A stretch of 62,115 bases of DNA from Streptomyces fructofermentans (GTDB taxonomy: Bacteria; Actinomycetota; Actinomycetes; Streptomycetales; Streptomycetaceae), in contig NZ_BMWD01000027.1 in the NCBI RefSeq assembly GCF_014651055.1, forward strand, positions 1 through 62,115, read 5' to 3'. The translations under genes and the position numbers were made by a program. Position 1 is the stretch's first letter. Every line of letters starts with the position of its first letter. The notes beneath the pieces are model-generated. The model was not told where the DNA came from. It worked only from the letters and a program-made list of their open reading frames with translations, and searched no databases. This document shows, piece after piece, positions 51,182 through 59,333 of this stretch.

Positions 51182-52390
51182 GTGACTTCCTTCGACTCCA
51201 CCCCGCAACTCAACGTCTGGCGCATGCTGCTCGCGCTGGCCGTGGTGTTCGTGATGCTCGCGACCACCGGCTGGACGGCCGTGCGCAACCACCAGGGGGC
51301 GGCGACGCCCCTCGGTGCCTCGCAGTCGGCCTGGGAACGGGGCCACATGGGCGGACACCGACTGCCCGACCTGGACCGCACGACGCCCGCGCGGCTGGCC
51401 GACTTCTTCGCCTCGCTCGACGCGCGCCAGAGCGCCCGGCTCGCCGCCCGCTACCCGCTCGCGGTGGGCAACATGAACGGGGCCCCGGCCGAACTCCGCT
51501 ACCGCGCCAACCGCATCGCCCTCGACCAGGCACGCAAGGTCGAACTGACCCGCCTGCACGACCAGCGGCTCTCGGCGACCGGCCAGCGCGACGCGGGCCG
51601 CCGGATGGAGCGGTACGAGGCGCTGATGAGCGGGGACCGCCGCATCCTCGCCTTCGACCCCCTGGGCCCCGGCCGGGTCGCGGAGGTCTTCGGAGACCTC
51701 GACCGTGCCGACCGGGTCTCGGTCGTGGTCCCCGGCGTCGACACCGACCTGCTCACCTTCCAGCGCACGGAACGCCAGTACTCGGCGCCCGTCGGCATGG
51801 CGAAGGCCCTGTACGACGAGGAGCGGTCGGCCGACCCGCGGGCGCACACGGCCGTGATCGCGTGGGCCGACTACACCTCGCCCAGCGGGCTCGGCATGGA
51901 CGCGGCCACCGGCATCCGGGCCGAGGAGGGCGCGGTCCGTCTCGGCGCCCTGGTCCGGGCGCTGCCCGGCCACTCGCGGGTGGCCCTCTACTGCCACAGC
52001 TACGGCTCGGTGGTCTGCGGGGTCGCCGCGCCCTCGCTGCCCGCCAGGGTCTCCGACATAGCGGTGGCGGGCAGCCCCGGCATGCGGGTCGAGAAGGCCG
52101 CGAACCTGCGGACCTCGGCGCGCGTGTGGGCCACACGGGACGCGGACGACTGGATCCAGGACGTGCCGCACCTGGAGGTCGGCGGGCTCGGCCACGGGGC
52201 CGATCCGATGTCCAGGGCGTTCGGGGCGCGGGTGCTGTCGGCGCAGGGCGCCAAGGGCCACGGCGGCTATTTCGAGCCGGGCACCGAGAGCCTGCGCAAC
52301 TTCGCCGAGATCGGTATCGGCGCGTACCGCGCGGTGCGCTGCGCACACAAGGATGACGGGTGCCGGAAGGGTTTGTCCGGCACGGTGTGA
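51182..52390 (+). CDS. Membrane-anchored alpha/beta hydrolase (DUF1023)
   Basis: A 402-residue protein. One membrane helix (residues 13-32, VWRMLLALAVVFVMLATTGW) is followed by an exported or lumenal alpha/beta hydrolase of the DUF1023 group: RYRANRIALDQARKVELTRL near 115, then a hydrolase core with the nucleophile elbow YCHSYGSVVCG (Ser near 278) and an AVAGSPGMRVEKAANL turn, a His in GLGHGADPMSRAFG near 345. Substrate unknown; relatives are often called alpha/beta hydrolases of unknown role. GTG 51182 lies 9 bases after a TAGTGT box (51167-51172). Single-gene unit. Confidence 0.87.
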   Translation: MTSFDSTPQLNVWRMLLALAVVFVMLATTGWTAVRNHQGAATPLGASQSAWERGHMGGHRLPDLDRTTPARLADFFASLDARQSARLAARYPLAVGNMNGAPAELRYRANRIALDQARKVELTRLHDQRLSATGQRDAGRRMERYEALMSGDRRILAFDPLGPGRVAEVFGDLDRADRVSVVVPGVDTDLLTFQRTERQYSAPVGMAKALYDEERSADPRAHTAVIAWADYTSPSGLGMDAATGIRAEEGAVRLGALVRALPGHSRVALYCHSYGSVVCGVAAPSLPARVSDIAVAGSPGMRVEKAANLRTSARVWATRDADDWIQDVPHLEVGGLGHGADPMSRAFGARVLSAQGAKGHGGYFEPGTESLRNFAEIGIGAYRAVRCAHKDDGCRKGLSGTV

Positions 52391-52472
52391 GCCGGACGCG
52401 CGTAGAGAACGAAGAAAGTGCGGTCTGCTCAGGGAGGGGACTAGGAAGCGCATGCCGCATACGATGGCCCGC

Positions 52473-53333
52473 ATGGGTGACGTACTGGCCGGATTTCATG
52501 CCGCCTGGGAGTTCGAGTCCGACTCCGTGCTCATCCGCTTCGAACGGGGGATCAGGACGCCGAAGCTGTTCCAGGCGCTCGGTGAGCGCCGCATCCCGCT
52601 CGACGCGATCGCGGCCGTGACTGTGACGCCCGGCAGACGCGGGACGGTGGTCCTGCGCGCCGAGCCGAGACCGGGGGCGGACCCTCTCATGGAGGCCGCC
52701 GCGGGACAGCTCAAGGAGACCTCCGACCCCTACCGGCTGGTGCTGCCGGCCGAGCGCGAGACGCTCGCCGAGTACTACGCGGACGAACTGCGCTCGCTCC
52801 TCGCACCCGCCGACGCGGGTCCCGCGGAGCGCTACCTGGTGCAGCCGCCCGAGGCGCCCCAGCAGTTCAAGGCGTACGACGGCAAGGCGTCCTTCGACGG
52901 CAGGTCCGTGCACTTCCGGTGGTTCTGGACCGGAGCCTCCTCCGCCAAGTGGAAGGCCGGCGACCAGAGCTTCGCCGTCTCCGACATCGGCGGCGTGGAG
53001 TGGCGCTCGCCCGAGGTCTTCGAGGGGCACCTTCGGCTCCTGCACCGCGATCCGGCGACGGGCCGGCCCGCGCAGGCCGACCAGGACCCGGCGGCCGTCG
53101 TGTTCGGCCTCGGCTACGGGCCGGTGCACGAGTCCCTGCCCTTCGCCGCGTCGGTGCTCGCTGCGGTGCGGGCGGCCGGGCCCGGCGTGCCCAAGCCCGA
53201 GGCCTCGGTGCCGCGGCGCGACCCCGCCGACATCGCCGACCGCATCCGCCACCTCGGGGAGCTGCACGAGGCGGGACTCGTCACCGACGAGGAGTTCTCC
53301 GTGAAGAAGGCCGAACTGCTGGCCGAGCTGTAG
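52473..53333 (+). CDS. DUF4429/SHOCT-domain protein
   Basis: A 286-residue protein with a duplicated DUF4429 unit: first RFERGIRTPKLFQALGERRI then IPLDAIAAVTVTPGRRG; second FRWFWTGASSAKWKAGDQSF and IGGVEWRSPEVFEG. The last 40 residues are a SHOCT domain (IADRIRHLGELHEAGLVTDE, EFSVKKAELLAEL), a helical element found at protein ends, often membrane- or oligomer-linked. Function of the combination is unknown. ATG 52473 is preferred: TACGAT (52460-52465) lies 7 bases before it, whereas ATG 52452 would place the -10 inside the gene. Confidence 0.82.
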   Translation: MGDVLAGFHAAWEFESDSVLIRFERGIRTPKLFQALGERRIPLDAIAAVTVTPGRRGTVVLRAEPRPGADPLMEAAAGQLKETSDPYRLVLPAERETLAEYYADELRSLLAPADAGPAERYLVQPPEAPQQFKAYDGKASFDGRSVHFRWFWTGASSAKWKAGDQSFAVSDIGGVEWRSPEVFEGHLRLLHRDPATGRPAQADQDPAAVVFGLGYGPVHESLPFAASVLAAVRAAGPGVPKPEASVPRRDPADIADRIRHLGELHEAGLVTDEEFSVKKAELLAEL

Positions 53334-53390
53334 GCGCGGGGGCACCGCGGGCCGGGCGGGTCCGGACACGCGGTGCCGCGGCGGGCCTCG

Positions 53391-54407
53391 CTACTCCCGG
53401 CCCGCCGACGTCAGCGCCATGTCGTCGTAGCGGTTGCCCGCCACCTGCGACGCGATCGGCTCCAGCAGGGCCATCTCGCCGTCGGTGAGGACGACGCGGG
53501 TCGCCGCGGTGTTCTCCTCCACCCTGGTCCGGCTGCGGGTGCCGGGGATCGGGACCACGGCGAGCCCGTGGACCAGGGCCTGCTGGTGCACCCAGGCGAG
53601 CGCGACCTGCCCGACCGTCGCGCCGTGCCCGGCGGCCACGGCCCGCACCGGCTCCAGCAGGGCCGCGTTGGCCGCGGCGTTCGAGCCCGTGCAGCGCGGC
53701 AGCTGCCGGCGGAAGTCGCCCTCGGTGAGATCCGTGTCGGCGTCGGCGAAGGAGCCGGTGAGGAAACCCCGGCCGAGCGGCGAGTACGGGACCAGGGCCG
53801 CCCCCAGTTCGCGGGCGGCCGGCACGACACCCGCCTCGATGTCCCTGCTGAACAGCGACCACTCCGACTGGACGGCCGCGATCGGGTGCACCCGCTGCGC
53901 GGCGCGCAGTTCGCCGCCCGTGACCTCGCTCAGGCCGAGGTGCTTGACCTTGCCCTCGCGGACCAGGTCGGCCATGACGCCGACGGTCTCCTCCACGGGC
54001 ACGTCCACGTCCCGGCGGTGCATGTAGTAGAGGTCGATCACGTCGACGTCCAGGCGCCGCAGGCTCTCCTCCACGGCCCGGCGGACGTACGGGGCGTCGT
54101 TGCGGATGATCCGGCGCGTCGGGTCGTCGGGCGGGATCGTCAGCGCGAACTTCGTCGCGACCGCCACCTCGTCGCGGTGGGCCTTGAGGAAGGGGGCGAG
54201 GAAGCGCTCGTTGGCGCCCGCGCCGTAGGCGTCCGCCGTGTCGTACAGCGTCACGCCCAGTTCCAGCGCCCGCTCGAGGGTGGCCCGCGCCTCGCCGGCG
54301 TCCGTCGGGCCGTACGCGGCACTCATGCCCATGCAGCCGAGCCCCTGCACCCCCACCTCGGGGCCGCCGGTGCCGAGCCGTGTCCTCGCGAGCGTGCCGT
54401 CCGTCAT
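53391..54407 (-). CDS. Aldo/keto reductase
   Basis: A 338-residue NADPH-dependent (beta/alpha)8 oxidoreductase of the AKR superfamily. Catalytic Tyr in the LYDTADAYGAGANERFLAPF region (Asp, Tyr), Lys in VAVATKFALTI and His in VDVIDLYYMHRRDVDVPVEE; cofactor binding in the C-terminal GLAVVPIPGTRSRTRVEENT. It is of the YajO/IolS type that reduces small aldehydes. ATG 54407 overlaps the MerR stop (TGATG), so the two are translationally coupled and the regulator probably responds to the reductase's substrate or oxidant. GGAGAGG lies 5 bases ahead. Confidence 0.92.
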   Translation of the reverse strand: MTDGTLARTRLGTGGPEVGVQGLGCMGMSAAYGPTDAGEARATLERALELGVTLYDTADAYGAGANERFLAPFLKAHRDEVAVATKFALTIPPDDPTRRIIRNDAPYVRRAVEESLRRLDVDVIDLYYMHRRDVDVPVEETVGVMADLVREGKVKHLGLSEVTGGELRAAQRVHPIAAVQSEWSLFSRDIEAGVVPAARELGAALVPYSPLGRGFLTGSFADADTDLTEGDFRRQLPRCTGSNAAANAALLEPVRAVAAGHGATVGQVALAWVHQQALVHGLAVVPIPGTRSRTRVEENTAATRVVLTDGEMALLEPIASQVAGNRYDDMALTSAGRE

Positions 54408-54868
54408 CAGGACCTCTCCGACGCCAGGGCCCGCCCGGCGTCCGCATAGAAATTGATCTTCCGGTCGAGCACCGCGAGGGTGTCCTGGAGCTCGGCGATC
54501 CGCTCCCGGACGTCCCTGCGCGTCGCCTCCAGCAGCTCGAAGCGGTCGGTGTACGTGTGATCGCCCTCGCGCACCATCTCCGCGTACCGCACCATGCCGG
54601 CCACCGGCATCCCGGTCAGCCGCAGCTTGCCGACGAGGTCGAGCCAGTCGAGGTCGCGGTTGGTGTAGCGGCGCTGGCCCGTGTGCGAGCGGTCGATGTG
54701 CGGCATCAGCCCGATCCGCTCGTACCACCGCAGGGTGTGCGCCGTCAGGCCGGTGAAGGCGACGACCTCGCTGATCGTGTACTGGTCCCGGCCGTCCGGA
54801 CGCCGGGCCGCCGGCTCCGGGCCCGCGCAGGTGTCGGCCGTGGTTGCCGTGGTCTCCATCACCGTCAT
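54407..54868 (-). CDS. MerR-family regulator
   Basis: A 153-residue regulator. The winged helix is classical MerR: YTISEVVAFTGLTAHTLRWY, ERIGLMPHIDRSHTGQRRYT, NRDLDWLDLVGKLRLTGMPV. The dimerisation coiled coil (TYTDRFELLEATRRDVRERI, AELQDTLAVLDRKINFYAD) follows. No cysteine-rich metal site is visible at the end, so it likely senses an organic signal. ATG 54868 is 2 bases after GGAGG; ATG 54859 is the alternative. The gene is preceded by a MerR-type promoter with 19-base spacing (54876-54906). Operon partner: the aldo/keto reductase. Confidence 0.9.
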   Translation of the reverse strand: MTVMETTATTADTCAGPEPAARRPDGRDQYTISEVVAFTGLTAHTLRWYERIGLMPHIDRSHTGQRRYTNRDLDWLDLVGKLRLTGMPVAGMVRYAEMVREGDHTYTDRFELLEATRRDVRERIAELQDTLAVLDRKINFYADAGRALASERS

Positions 54869-54875
54869 GACCTCC

Positions 54876-54906
54876 ACGCTAAAACCTTGGAGTGCACTCC
54901 AAGCAA
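54876..54906 (-). promoter_or_regulatory. MerR-type promoter with palindrome in the spacer
   Basis: On the minus strand TTGCTT (54906-54901) and TAGCGT (54881-54876) are 19 bases apart, the overlong spacing of MerR-controlled promoters. CTTGGAGTGCACTCCAAG (54886-54903), a perfect 18 bp palindrome, overlaps the -35 and fills most of the spacer. Autoregulation of the merR-reductase operon is expected. Confidence 0.88.
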
Positions 54907-54964
54907 GCGGATCCGGCGGAAAATCCCGCGACACCCGCCGGAGTCCGCCGTTACGGTTCCGATC

Positions 54965-55435
54965 ATGATTCCGGTACGCCGTGCCCTGCCCGAGGACGCC
55001 GAGGAACTGCTCCGGCTGCGCCAGGTGATGATCGACTCCCTGGCCGGCGCGGACACCTCCGACACCTGGCACGCGGAGTCGCTGCCCACGCTGCGCGGCC
55101 GGCTGGCCGATCCGCGGGAGACGCTGGCGGCCTTCGTCGTGGACCGTCCCGGGCGGCCCGGCGCGCTGGCCGCGCTGGTCGTCGGGACGGTCGAGTACCG
55201 CATCGGGCGGGCGGGGAACCCGCACGGGCGGATCGGCTACGTCTTCAGCGTGGCCACGGACCCGGACGCCCGCCGCCGCGGGTACGCCCGCGCCTGCATG
55301 GAGGCGCTGGTGGAGTGGTTCAGGGAGCAGGGCGTGGCGCAGGTCGACCTCACCACGTCGCCCGACGCGGAGCCGCTGTACGCGTCGCTGGGCTTCGCCC
55401 GCAAGCCCGACCCCTTCATGCGCCTCACGTTCTGA
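54965..55435 (+). CDS. GNAT-family acetyltransferase
   Basis: A 156-residue N-acetyltransferase. RRALPEDAEELLRLRQVMID opens the fold; the acetyl-CoA loop is VFSVATDPDARRRGYARACM (R-R-G-Y-A) and the end is LYASLGFARKPDPFMRLTF. Substrate unknown. ATG 54965 lies 7 bases after TACGGT (54952-54957), indicating a leaderless message. A dozen bases upstream GTG/ATG alternatives exist but would break the box. It lies back to back with the MerR gene across a 96-base gap. Confidence 0.9.
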   Translation: MIPVRRALPEDAEELLRLRQVMIDSLAGADTSDTWHAESLPTLRGRLADPRETLAAFVVDRPGRPGALAALVVGTVEYRIGRAGNPHGRIGYVFSVATDPDARRRGYARACMEALVEWFREQGVAQVDLTTSPDAEPLYASLGFARKPDPFMRLTF

Positions 55436-55454
55436 GTCTCCTAAGCTCGGGGCC

Positions 55455-56294
55455 ATGTCCTTGCAGAGCCTCGCCCTGATCGAGAACTGGCCCGTTCCCA
55501 CCGCCGCCGCGGCCGTCGTACGGGCGGACGGCACCGTGCGGGGCACGCACGGGCCGACCGGGCGGCGCTTCCCGCTGGCCTCGGTCACCAAGCCGCTGGC
55601 GGCGTACGCCGTGCTGGTCGCGTACGAGGAGGGGGCCGTCGAGTTCGACGAGCCGGCCGGGCCCGAGGGCTCGACGGTGCGTCACCTGCTCGCGCACACC
55701 AGCGGGCTCGCCTTCGACGAGCACCGGGTGACGGCGCCCCCCGGGCAGCGGCGGCTGTACTCCAACGCGGGTTTCGAGCAGCTCGGCGACCACATCGCGA
55801 AGGTGACCGGGATCCCTTTCGCCGAGTACCTGCGGCAGGCCGTGCTCGAACCGCTCGGGATGACGGGTACGGCCCTGGAGGGCTCACCGGCCAAGGACGG
55901 CGTGTCGACCGTCGACGACCTGGTGCGCTTCGCCGCCGAGGTGCAGCGGCCCCGCCTCCTCGACCCGCGTACGGTCGCCGAGGCGATGACCGTGCAGTAC
56001 CCGGGCACCAAGGGGGTCCTGCCGGGGTACGGGCTCCAGAACCCCAACGACTGGGGCCTCGGCTTCGAGATCCGGGACAGCAAGTCCCCGCACTGGACCG
56101 GCGGTTCGTCCTCACCGCGCACCTTCGGGCACTTCGGCCAGTCCGGCACGTTCCTGTGGGTGGACCCGGACGCCCGGTGGTCGGACGGGCGGGGCGTCGG
56201 CGCGGCCTGCGTGGCGCTCACGGACCGGGCGTTCGGGCCCTGGGCCGTCGAGGCGTGGCCGGCCTTCACGGACGCGGTCCTCGCGGAGCTCTGA
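55455..56294 (+). CDS. Beta-lactamase-fold serine hydrolase
   Basis: A 279-residue class C beta-lactamase/DD-peptidase-fold protein without signal, hence cytoplasmic. The catalytic SxxK is PLASVTKPLAAYAVL (Ser43, Lys46), the second motif is LYSNAGFEQLGDH (Tyr102, Asn104) and the third region FGHFGQSGTFLWVDPDARWS matches the usual H/KTG position (HFGQSG). Such proteins are often esterases or D-aminopeptidases rather than lactamases. ATG 55455 lies 7 bases after TAAGCT (55442-55447), so it looks leaderless. The gap to the GNAT gene is 19 bases, so the promoter overlaps its stop. Confidence 0.9.
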   Translation: MSLQSLALIENWPVPTAAAAVVRADGTVRGTHGPTGRRFPLASVTKPLAAYAVLVAYEEGAVEFDEPAGPEGSTVRHLLAHTSGLAFDEHRVTAPPGQRRLYSNAGFEQLGDHIAKVTGIPFAEYLRQAVLEPLGMTGTALEGSPAKDGVSTVDDLVRFAAEVQRPRLLDPRTVAEAMTVQYPGTKGVLPGYGLQNPNDWGLGFEIRDSKSPHWTGGSSSPRTFGHFGQSGTFLWVDPDARWSDGRGVGAACVALTDRAFGPWAVEAWPAFTDAVLAEL

Positions 56295-56322
56295 GGGCGC
56301 CGGCGGCGCTCCCGGCACCGGC

Positions 56323-57012
56323 TCAGGGCGCCCCGTCGGACGGGTGCGGACCGACCCGCGGGCGGGCCATCTCCCACAGCAGCAGTTCCGCCGCCTCCAT
56401 GGCCACCGCCTCCAGGTCCTGAGCGTCGGTCACGCGGGCCGAGTCGCCGGGACCCAGCGTCCGTCCGCCCAGGACGACTTCCCCGCGGACGACCTGCGCG
56501 TACACGAAGGCCGCGTCGGGCACGGCGGTCCGCTCCCCCGGTGCCAGGCGCCGCACGTGCAGCATCGCCGCCGCCTCCGGGACCGCGTACGGGGTGGAGT
56601 CGGCGATGCCGTGGACCAGATCGTAGGCGGGCTCGCCGCCCGGCTCCAGCGGCGCCAGCCACATCTGGACGAAGCGCAGCGGCACGTCCCCGGCGTTGCG
56701 CTCGACGTGCCGGACCCCGCCGGCGGAGCTGAGCCGCTGGACGTCGCCGGGGCGCACGAGCGACTCGTGCCCGGCCGTGTCGCGGTGCGTCAGCTCGCCC
56801 TCGACGACCCAGGTGACGATCTCGGTGTGGCTGTGCGGGTGCTCGTCGAAGCCCGCGCCGGGCGCGAGGGTCTCCTCGTTGCAGGCGATGACGGCACCGA
56901 AGCGCAGATTGTCCGGGTCGTAGTGGGGCCCGAAGGAGAAGGCGTGCAGGGACTCGATCCCGGCCGCCGGATCCCCTCCGCGGTAGCGCTCCGCGGAGCG
57001 CCGTACGTCCAT
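56323..57012 (-). CDS. Pirin-family cupin protein
   Basis: A 229-residue bicupin of the pirin family. N-terminal cupin motif: HPHSHTEIVTWVVEGELTHR (metal-binding His residues) and SAGGVRHVERNAGD; C-terminal region LHVRRLAPGERTAVPDAAFV, more degenerate. Pirins are iron-binding redox sensors or quercetinases; role here unknown. ATG 57012 is the start used by relatives; a GTG directly before it (57015) lies 7 bases after TACCGT (57028-57023 on the minus strand), so the message may be leaderless from that GTG. Transcribed divergently from fasR. Confidence 0.9.
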   Translation of the reverse strand: MDVRRSAERYRGGDPAAGIESLHAFSFGPHYDPDNLRFGAVIACNEETLAPGAGFDEHPHSHTEIVTWVVEGELTHRDTAGHESLVRPGDVQRLSSAGGVRHVERNAGDVPLRFVQMWLAPLEPGGEPAYDLVHGIADSTPYAVPEAAAMLHVRRLAPGERTAVPDAAFVYAQVVRGEVVLGGRTLGPGDSARVTDAQDLEAVAMEAAELLLWEMARPRVGPHPSDGAP

Positions 57013-57098
57013 CACGGACCCCACGGTAGACCCGCCGCACCCCGGGCACCCGCCACCCGGCGCCGCACATCCGCGTCCTGATGAGGCAGTCTTGTCCC

Positions 57099-58304
57099 GT
57101 GCCCGAACCCGAAGCCAGCACCACAGACCGCGCAGCACGCGCCGCCCACGCGCACGCCGCGACCCTGAAGCGGCTGGAGAGATCGTCCGGCAGTCTGGCC
57201 GCGCAGGCCATCGCGCGCATGGACGAGACCCTGCCCTGGTACCGGGCCATGCCCCCGGAGAACCGGTCGTGGATCGGTCTCGTGGCGCAGGCCGGTATCG
57301 CCGCGTTCACCGAGTGGTTCCGGGTCCCGGACGCTCCGCAGGCGATCTCCACGGACGTCTTCGGCACCGCGCCCCGCGAGCTGACCAGGGCGATCACCCT
57401 GCGCCAGACCGTGGAGATGGTGCGGACGACGATCGAGGTGATGGAGAGCGCCATCGACGAGGTGGCCGCTCCCGGCGACGAGAACGTGCTGCGCGAGGCA
57501 CTGCTCGTGTACGCCCGGGAGATCGCCTTCGCCACCGCCCAGGTGTACGCGCAGGCCGCCGAGGCACGCGGCGCCTGGGACGCCCGGCTGGAGTCGCTGG
57601 TCGTGAACGCGGTCCTGTCCGGCGAGGCCGACGAGGGCGCGGTCAGCCGGGCCGCCGCCCTCGGCTGGAACTCGCCCGAGCACGTGTGCGTGGTGCTGGG
57701 CACGGCGCCCGACGGCGACAGCGAACTGACCGTGGAGGCCATCCGGCGGGCCGCCCGGCACGCCAAACTCCAGGTGCTGACCGGTGTCCTGGGCGACCGG
57801 CTGGTCGTCATCGCCGGCGGCAGCGACAACCCGATCGCCGTCGCCAAGTCCCTGATCGGCCCGTACGCCGCCGGACCCGTGGTGGCGGGCCCCATCGTGC
57901 CCGACCTGCTCGCCGCGACCCGGTCCGCGCAGGCCGCGGCGGCCGGCCTCAAGGCGTGTTTCGCCTGGCAGGACGCGCCGCGGCCGGTGCTGGCCGACGA
58001 TCTGCTGCCGGAGCGCGCGATCGCCTCCGACCCCGCCGCCCGCGATCAGTTGGTGGAGGAGATCTACAGACCGCTGGAGGAGGCCGGGTCGGCGCTCCTG
58101 GAGACACTGAGTGTCTACCTGGAACAGGCGAGCAGCCTGGAAGGCGCGGCCCGGATGCTTTTCGTCCATCCCAACACCGTGCGCTACCGGCTTCGACGTG
58201 TGACTGACGTCACCGGCTGGTCGCCCTCCGATGTACGGTCGGCCTTCACGCTGCGGATCGCGCTGATCCTGGGGCGTCTGGCCGATGGAGATCCCCAGCT
58301 CTAG
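57099..58304 (+). CDS. fasR: FasR, transcriptional regulator of the fatty acid operon
   Basis: A 401-residue regulator of the PucR/CdaR type with a C-terminal helix-turn-helix: GSALLETLSVYLEQASSLEG, AARMLFVHPNTVRYRLRRVT and DVTGWSPSDVRSAFTLRIAL. The first 150 residues are helical (AHAHAATLKRLERSSGSLAA) and the middle is a GGDEF-like fold (ESLVVNAVLSGEADEGAVSR). Its position directly upstream of fabD matches S. coelicolor fasR, which activates the fabD-fabH-acpP-fabF operon. GTG 57099 is 6 bases after a weak CAGTCT box, so it may be leaderless; ATG 57081 is possible. It stops 83 bases before the fabD start. Confidence 0.9.
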   Translation: MPEPEASTTDRAARAAHAHAATLKRLERSSGSLAAQAIARMDETLPWYRAMPPENRSWIGLVAQAGIAAFTEWFRVPDAPQAISTDVFGTAPRELTRAITLRQTVEMVRTTIEVMESAIDEVAAPGDENVLREALLVYAREIAFATAQVYAQAAEARGAWDARLESLVVNAVLSGEADEGAVSRAAALGWNSPEHVCVVLGTAPDGDSELTVEAIRRAARHAKLQVLTGVLGDRLVVIAGGSDNPIAVAKSLIGPYAAGPVVAGPIVPDLLAATRSAQAAAAGLKACFAWQDAPRPVLADDLLPERAIASDPAARDQLVEEIYRPLEEAGSALLETLSVYLEQASSLEGAARMLFVHPNTVRYRLRRVTDVTGWSPSDVRSAFTLRIALILGRLADGDPQL

Positions 58305-58312
58305 GCTTTTGT

Positions 58313-58332
58313 GGGGGACCTACAATTCCCCC
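58313..58332 (+). promoter_or_regulatory. Promoter/FasR-box candidate of the fab operon
   Basis: GGGGGA (58313-58318) and TCCCCC (58327-58332) form a 6-base inverted repeat enclosing TACAAT (58321-58326), a good -10 hexamer. It lies 9 bases beyond fasR's stop and 62-68 bases before fabD. Its position fits the fabD promoter and a binding site for FasR. Confidence 0.6.
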
Positions 58333-58393
58333 TCCTGTTCTTCGTCCCTGTCCCCACGGGCGGCCGTGCCCGTCCACAAGAGAGAGTGTGAGA

Positions 58394-59311
58394 GTGCTCG
58401 TACTCGTCGCTCCCGGCCAGGGCGCCCAGACGCCCGGCTTCCTGACTCCTTGGCTCGACCTCCCCGGTGCCGCCGACCGCGTCGCCGCGTGGTCGGACGC
58501 CATCGGGCTCGACCTTGCCCACTACGGCACGCAGGCCGACGCGGACGCGATCCGGGACACGGCTGTCGCCCAGCCGCTGCTCGTCGCCGCCGGACTCCTG
58601 TCCCACTCGGCACTCGGTGACACCTCCCCCGGCGCGGTCGCCGGGCACAGCGTCGGCGAGATCACGGCGGCGGCCTTCGCCGGCGTCCTGGACGACACCG
58701 CGGCCCTGACGCTCGTCCGCGGACGCGGCCTGGCGATGGCCGAGGCCGCGAAGGTCACCCGGACCGGCATGTCGGCGCTGCTCGGCGGCGACCCGGAGAC
58801 GACCGTCCCGCACCTGGAGAAGCTCGGCCTGACAGCGGCCAACGTGAACGGCGCGGGCCAGATCGTGGCCGCCGGCACGCTGGAGGAGCTGGCCGCCCTG
58901 GAGGCCGACAAGCCCGAGGGCGTACGCCGGGTCGTGGCCCTGAAGGTCGCCGGCGCGTTCCACACGCACCACATGGCCCCGGCCGTGGACGCCCTGGCGA
59001 AGGCCGCGGCGGAGCTGGCCCCGGCGGACCCGTCGGTCCCGTACGTGTCCAACAAGGACGGCCGGGTCGTCGTCGGTGGCGCCGAGGTCCTGTCCCGTCT
59101 CGTCGGCCAGGTCGCCAACCCGGTCCGCTGGGACCTGTGCATGGAGACCTTCAAGGAACTCGGCGTGACCGCGCTGCTCGAGGTGTGCCCCGGCGGCACG
59201 CTGACCGGGCTCGCCAAGCGCGCGCTGCCCGGCGTCGCGACGCTGGCGCTGAAGACACCCGACGACCTCGACGCGGCTCGCGAGCTCGTCGCCGAGCACG
59301 CCTCCGCCTGA
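58394..59311 (+). CDS. fabD: Malonyl-CoA:ACP transacylase
   Basis: A 305-residue enzyme that moves malonate from CoA to acyl carrier protein, the first step of elongation. Nucleophile Ser86 in VAGHSVGEIT, His190 in VAGAFHTHHMAP and the GQGAQ oxyanion loop at residues 8-12 are present. Sequence matches S. coelicolor FabD closely, but a stretch of about 14 residues found in that protein (between the SHSALG and GAVAGHS parts here) is absent. GTG 58394 gives the family start (LVLVAPGQGAQ); GTG 58388 is two codons upstream. First gene of the fab operon; 22 bases from fabH. It also serves polyketide ACPs in Streptomyces. Confidence 0.97.
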   Translation: MLVLVAPGQGAQTPGFLTPWLDLPGAADRVAAWSDAIGLDLAHYGTQADADAIRDTAVAQPLLVAAGLLSHSALGDTSPGAVAGHSVGEITAAAFAGVLDDTAALTLVRGRGLAMAEAAKVTRTGMSALLGGDPETTVPHLEKLGLTAANVNGAGQIVAAGTLEELAALEADKPEGVRRVVALKVAGAFHTHHMAPAVDALAKAAAELAPADPSVPYVSNKDGRVVVGGAEVLSRLVGQVANPVRWDLCMETFKELGVTALLEVCPGGTLTGLAKRALPGVATLALKTPDDLDAARELVAEHASA

Positions 59312-59333
59312 GCGCGTAAGGAGCCGACTGAGC

